Origin: Patescibacteria group bacterium
GTDB taxonomy: Bacteria; Patescibacteriota; Minisyncoccia; UBA6257; 02-FULL-45-10c
Direction of reading: 5' to 3'
DNA length: 8,994 nt
Assembly (NCBI GenBank): GCA_023474975.1
Contig: JAMCXE010000050.1
Span: forward strand, 1 to 8,994
A program made the position numbers and the translations under genes. Position 1 is the stretch's first letter. Every line of letters begins with the position of its first letter. The notes beneath the pieces were generated by a model. The model did no database searches, was not told the origin of the DNA, and was given only the letters and a program-made list of their open reading frames with translations. Of this stretch, positions 6,690 to 8,994 are shown in pieces.

Positions 6690-7676
6690 ATGGATCCACA
6701 ACTACGACAAGATCTGGTATCTGGCGATTGGATAGTTATTTCCACGAACAGATCGAAGAGACCGGAGGAATTGATAAAAAAAGCGAAGCTTCAAAAAAAG
6801 CAAGGCAAAAATAATTGTTTGTTCGAGGATCTTAAAAAAGTTAGCCCTAACAAACCCATACTAACATATCCTGATCCAAATAATTGGAGAGTGGCAATAG
6901 TCGAGAATAAATACCCCGCATTTACTCATAAAGGGCGTTGTCCGACTCTCTTAAAAACTGGACCGTATTCCGTTATGAATGCCACTGGTCATCATGAGTT
7001 AGTGATAACCAAAGATCACGACAAAAACTTCCCAAAGCTTTCCCTAAAAGAAGCAAACCTAGTTTTTAAAGCGTTCAAAGAAAGATACCTTATGCTTTTA
7101 AATGACGAGTGCTTGGGCTACGTTTCTATTTTTCATAATTGGGGTCCGCTAGCCGGGGCATCGATACGTCATCCGCACTATCAAATTATTGCCGTGCCGG
7201 TGGTCCCGCCCGACATAAAGCATTCACTGAATGGCTCCGATCGATATTTTAAAGAATTTAAAAAGTGCGTACATTGCGTGATGATAGACTGGGAATTTAA
7301 GTCTAAAAAAAGAATCTTATTTGAAAATGAAGGAGCCATTGCCTTTGCGCCTTTTTTTTCGCGCGAACCTTTCGAAATAAGAGTTTTTCCTAAAAAACAT
7401 CTTCCGTATTTTGAAGAAACTTCCGATACGGATATGTCCTTTGTAGTCGAAGCATTGTGGTTTTCCTTAAAAAAACTTTCTAAAAATCTAAAAGATCCCG
7501 ACTATAACTTCTTTATACATACCGCTCCAGTCAAAAATAAAATAAGATATGGGCACTACCACTGGCATATAGAAATAATTCCAAAAACGACCATCCGGGC
7601 CGGGTTCGAATTGGGTACCGGAGTAGAGATAAATATCGTCAATCCGGACGATGCGGCAAAAATTTTAAAAAAATGA
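6690..7676 (+). CDS. galT: Galactose-1-phosphate uridylyltransferase family protein
   Basis: This HIT-superfamily nucleotidyltransferase would exchange UMP between UDP-glucose and galactose-1-phosphate in the Leloir pathway, or act on a related sugar phosphate. The start Q-D-L-V-S-G-D-W-I-V-I matches the family. The catalytic H-P-H-x-Q is at 161-165, with H163 the expected nucleophile, preceded by N-W-G-P-L-A-G-A-S. Other family features are G-H-H-E at 100-103, a C-x-x-C pair at 193/196, and a C-terminus with H-W-H-I-E and A-G-F-E-L-G-T-G-V. The usual zinc motif C-x-x-C near residue 43 reads C43-L-F-E46, so one cysteine is replaced by glutamate. Length (328) is normal. ADP-sugar phosphorylases share this fold, so exact substrate is uncertain. 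It has its own likely promoter, starts seven bases after mrdA, and its TGA overlaps the next start codon (ATGA). Confidence 0.85.
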   Translation: MDPQLRQDLVSGDWIVISTNRSKRPEELIKKAKLQKKQGKNNCLFEDLKKVSPNKPILTYPDPNNWRVAIVENKYPAFTHKGRCPTLLKTGPYSVMNATGHHELVITKDHDKNFPKLSLKEANLVFKAFKERYLMLLNDECLGYVSIFHNWGPLAGASIRHPHYQIIAVPVVPPDIKHSLNGSDRYFKEFKKCVHCVMIDWEFKSKKRILFENEGAIAFAPFFSREPFEIRVFPKKHLPYFEETSDTDMSFVVEALWFSLKKLSKNLKDPDYNFFIHTAPVKNKIRYGHYHWHIEIIPKTTIRAGFELGTGVEINIVNPDDAAKILKK

Positions 7677-8994
7677 TCGATCTTATATCATTCATAAAAA
7701 CGATCGGATATATTGGGATATTCTCAGTTATATTCATAGAATCGGGAGTTTTTTTTGGATTCTTTTTCCCGGGAGATAGTTTGCTTTTCACGGCCGGATT
7801 TTTAGCATCTCAAGGATTTATGAATATATTGGTCTTAATAATCGGAACTGTTATTTCCGCCATTATAGGAGTAAGCGTCGGATATGCCTTCGGCTTTAAA
7901 GTTGGACCGATGATATTCAATAGAGAAGATTCTATCTTTTTCCATAAAGATAACTTGATATATACTCAGAGTTTTTATGAAAAATATGGGAAAAAAGCTA
8001 TTATTCTGGCGAGGTTTATGCCCGGAATAAGAACTTTTGCTCCAATCCTTGCCGGTGTAGGAAAAATGAAATATCCGGTTTTCTTTTTATACAATACGAT
8101 AGGCGGCATTTTGTGGGCAGGGGGACTTTCCCTTGGGGGATATTATCTTGGCAATACCGTTCCTAATGTTGATAAATATATTTTACCGATCATTCTATTG
8201 ATAATAATCATCTCGATACTTCCGACAATTATACATATATTCAAAGATAGAACCACTAGAACAAGAACCGTGTCTCTAATAAAAAAAATACTAAATATTA
8301 AGAACAAAAAAATATTGGCACTCAATTGGAAAATGAATCCGGAAACCCCGATCGAGGCCTTATCTATCGCCAAAAAAAGCGATCACGAGAATGCCATTAT
8401 AATCCCGCCATTCATATTTCTTGATGAAGTCGGAAGGATTTTAAAAAAGGCAAAATTAGGGGCACAGGATATTTTTTATAAAGAAATCGAAAAAGGGCCA
8501 TTTACCGGAGAAGTCTCAGCGAAAGAATTACTAAATATCGGAGTCGAATACGTGATCATTGGCCATTCGGAAAGGCGAGCGATGGGGGAAACCGACGAAT
8601 TAGTATCACAAAAAATGAGAACTGCATTAGACGTCGGTCTTATTCCAATACTTTGCATCGGCGAATCTCTTGAGGAACATAAAAATGGCACAACCAAAGA
8701 AAAAATAAGTAGACAGATCACAAAAGCGTTATCTAATTTACCGTCTCTATCCAATAATTCGAACTTGATTATCGCCTATGAACCAATTTGGGCTATAGGC
8801 AGCGGCAATTCGGATACGCCTGAAAATGCAGCTAAGATCTTAAGATATATCAAAGATCTTATTAAGAATAATAACGGAATAGAAATAAAAACTTTTTATG
8901 GCGGATCGGTTACACCGGAAAATATTACTAGCTTCTTGAATAAGGACGAGGTAGATGGCGTATTGATCGGCGGCGCGAGCCTTAAACCCGACTA
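7673..8994 (+). CDS. DedA membrane protein fused to triosephosphate isomerase (3' end cut by window)
   Basis: One open frame of 440 complete codons runs from an ATG overlapping the galT stop to the window edge. Residues 1-190 are a DedA-family protein (lipid-carrier flippase or transporter family). It has E23 and D35 in E-S-G and P-G-D-S-L-L, R114 and R120 in R-F-M-P-G-I-R, and a last membrane helix at about 169-190. E23/D35 and R114/R120 match the spacing of the essential acidic and arginine residues of E. coli YqjA/YghB. A basic linker (about 191-212, K-D-R-T-T-R-T-R) follows. Residues 213 onward are triosephosphate isomerase, which interconverts DHAP and glyceraldehyde-3-phosphate: N218 and K220 in N-W-K-M-N, H298 in G-H-S-E-R-R, the catalytic base E370 in Y-E-P-I-W-A-I-G, then Y-G-G-S-V and G-G-A-S-L. 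About 15 residues are probably missing. There is no ATG in the linker where a separate isomerase gene would begin. Confidence 0.9.
   Translation, partial: MIDLISFIKTIGYIGIFSVIFIESGVFFGFFFPGDSLLFTAGFLASQGFMNILVLIIGTVISAIIGVSVGYAFGFKVGPMIFNREDSIFFHKDNLIYTQSFYEKYGKKAIILARFMPGIRTFAPILAGVGKMKYPVFFLYNTIGGILWAGGLSLGGYYLGNTVPNVDKYILPIILLIIIISILPTIIHIFKDRTTRTRTVSLIKKILNIKNKKILALNWKMNPETPIEALSIAKKSDHENAIIIPPFIFLDEVGRILKKAKLGAQDIFYKEIEKGPFTGEVSAKELLNIGVEYVIIGHSERRAMGETDELVSQKMRTALDVGLIPILCIGESLEEHKNGTTKEKISRQITKALSNLPSLSNNSNLIIAYEPIWAIGSGNSDTPENAAKILRYIKDLIKNNNGIEIKTFYGGSVTPENITSFLNKDEVDGVLIGGASLKPD

Noticed and set aside
1..8994. CRISPR arrays, tRNA or rRNA genes, insertion sequences, phage or defence genes.
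   Set aside because: No spaced repeats, cloverleaf-like sequences, terminal inverted repeats or transposase motifs were seen. Almost all of the window is accounted for by housekeeping genes.

Overview
The window is an AT-rich stretch of bacterial chromosome. Every confident gene lies on the + strand and the genes are closely packed. Several features point to a Candidate Phyla Radiation (Patescibacteria) organism or a similarly reduced lineage: small compact proteins, a short prolyl-tRNA synthetase, gaps of 0 to 8 bases inside operons, and no recognisable Shine-Dalgarno sequence before any of the eight starts. That placement is an inference from style, not from a marker gene. TAA and TGA are both used as stops, and no TGA interrupts any gene, so the standard bacterial code fits.

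Region by region: bases 1-189 hold no confident gene, only an imperfect hairpin. Next come rseP (site-2 membrane protease) and proS (prolyl-tRNA synthetase without the large editing insertion). This pair is also adjacent in Firmicutes, in the uppS-cdsA-dxr-rasP-proS block of Bacillus. Two hairpins, the second followed by a T-run, separate proS from a rod-shape (elongasome) operon of mreB, mreC, mreD and mrdA (PBP2). The mrdA frame is broken by one in-frame TAA that separates the SxxK and SxD motifs from the KTG motif. galT (galactose-1-phosphate uridylyltransferase family) follows, with a good promoter embedded in the end of mrdA. Its stop overlaps the start of the last gene, which runs off the window edge.

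That last gene is the most striking feature. It is one uninterrupted frame encoding a complete DedA-family membrane protein joined by a short basic linker to a triosephosphate isomerase with all catalytic residues in place. It would tether a glycolytic enzyme to the inner face of the membrane. A second recurring pattern is a -10-like hexamer (exact TATAAT before proS and galT) 5 to 8 bases upstream of start codons. With no ribosome-binding sites visible, this suggests leaderless transcripts.

Functionally, the window combines envelope maintenance (RseP, MreBCD, PBP2, DedA) with translation (ProRS) and sugar or triose metabolism (GalT, TIM). The MreBCD-PBP2 set would direct lateral wall synthesis, but PBP2 as written cannot form a full active site. 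Its usual partner RodA is not in the window.
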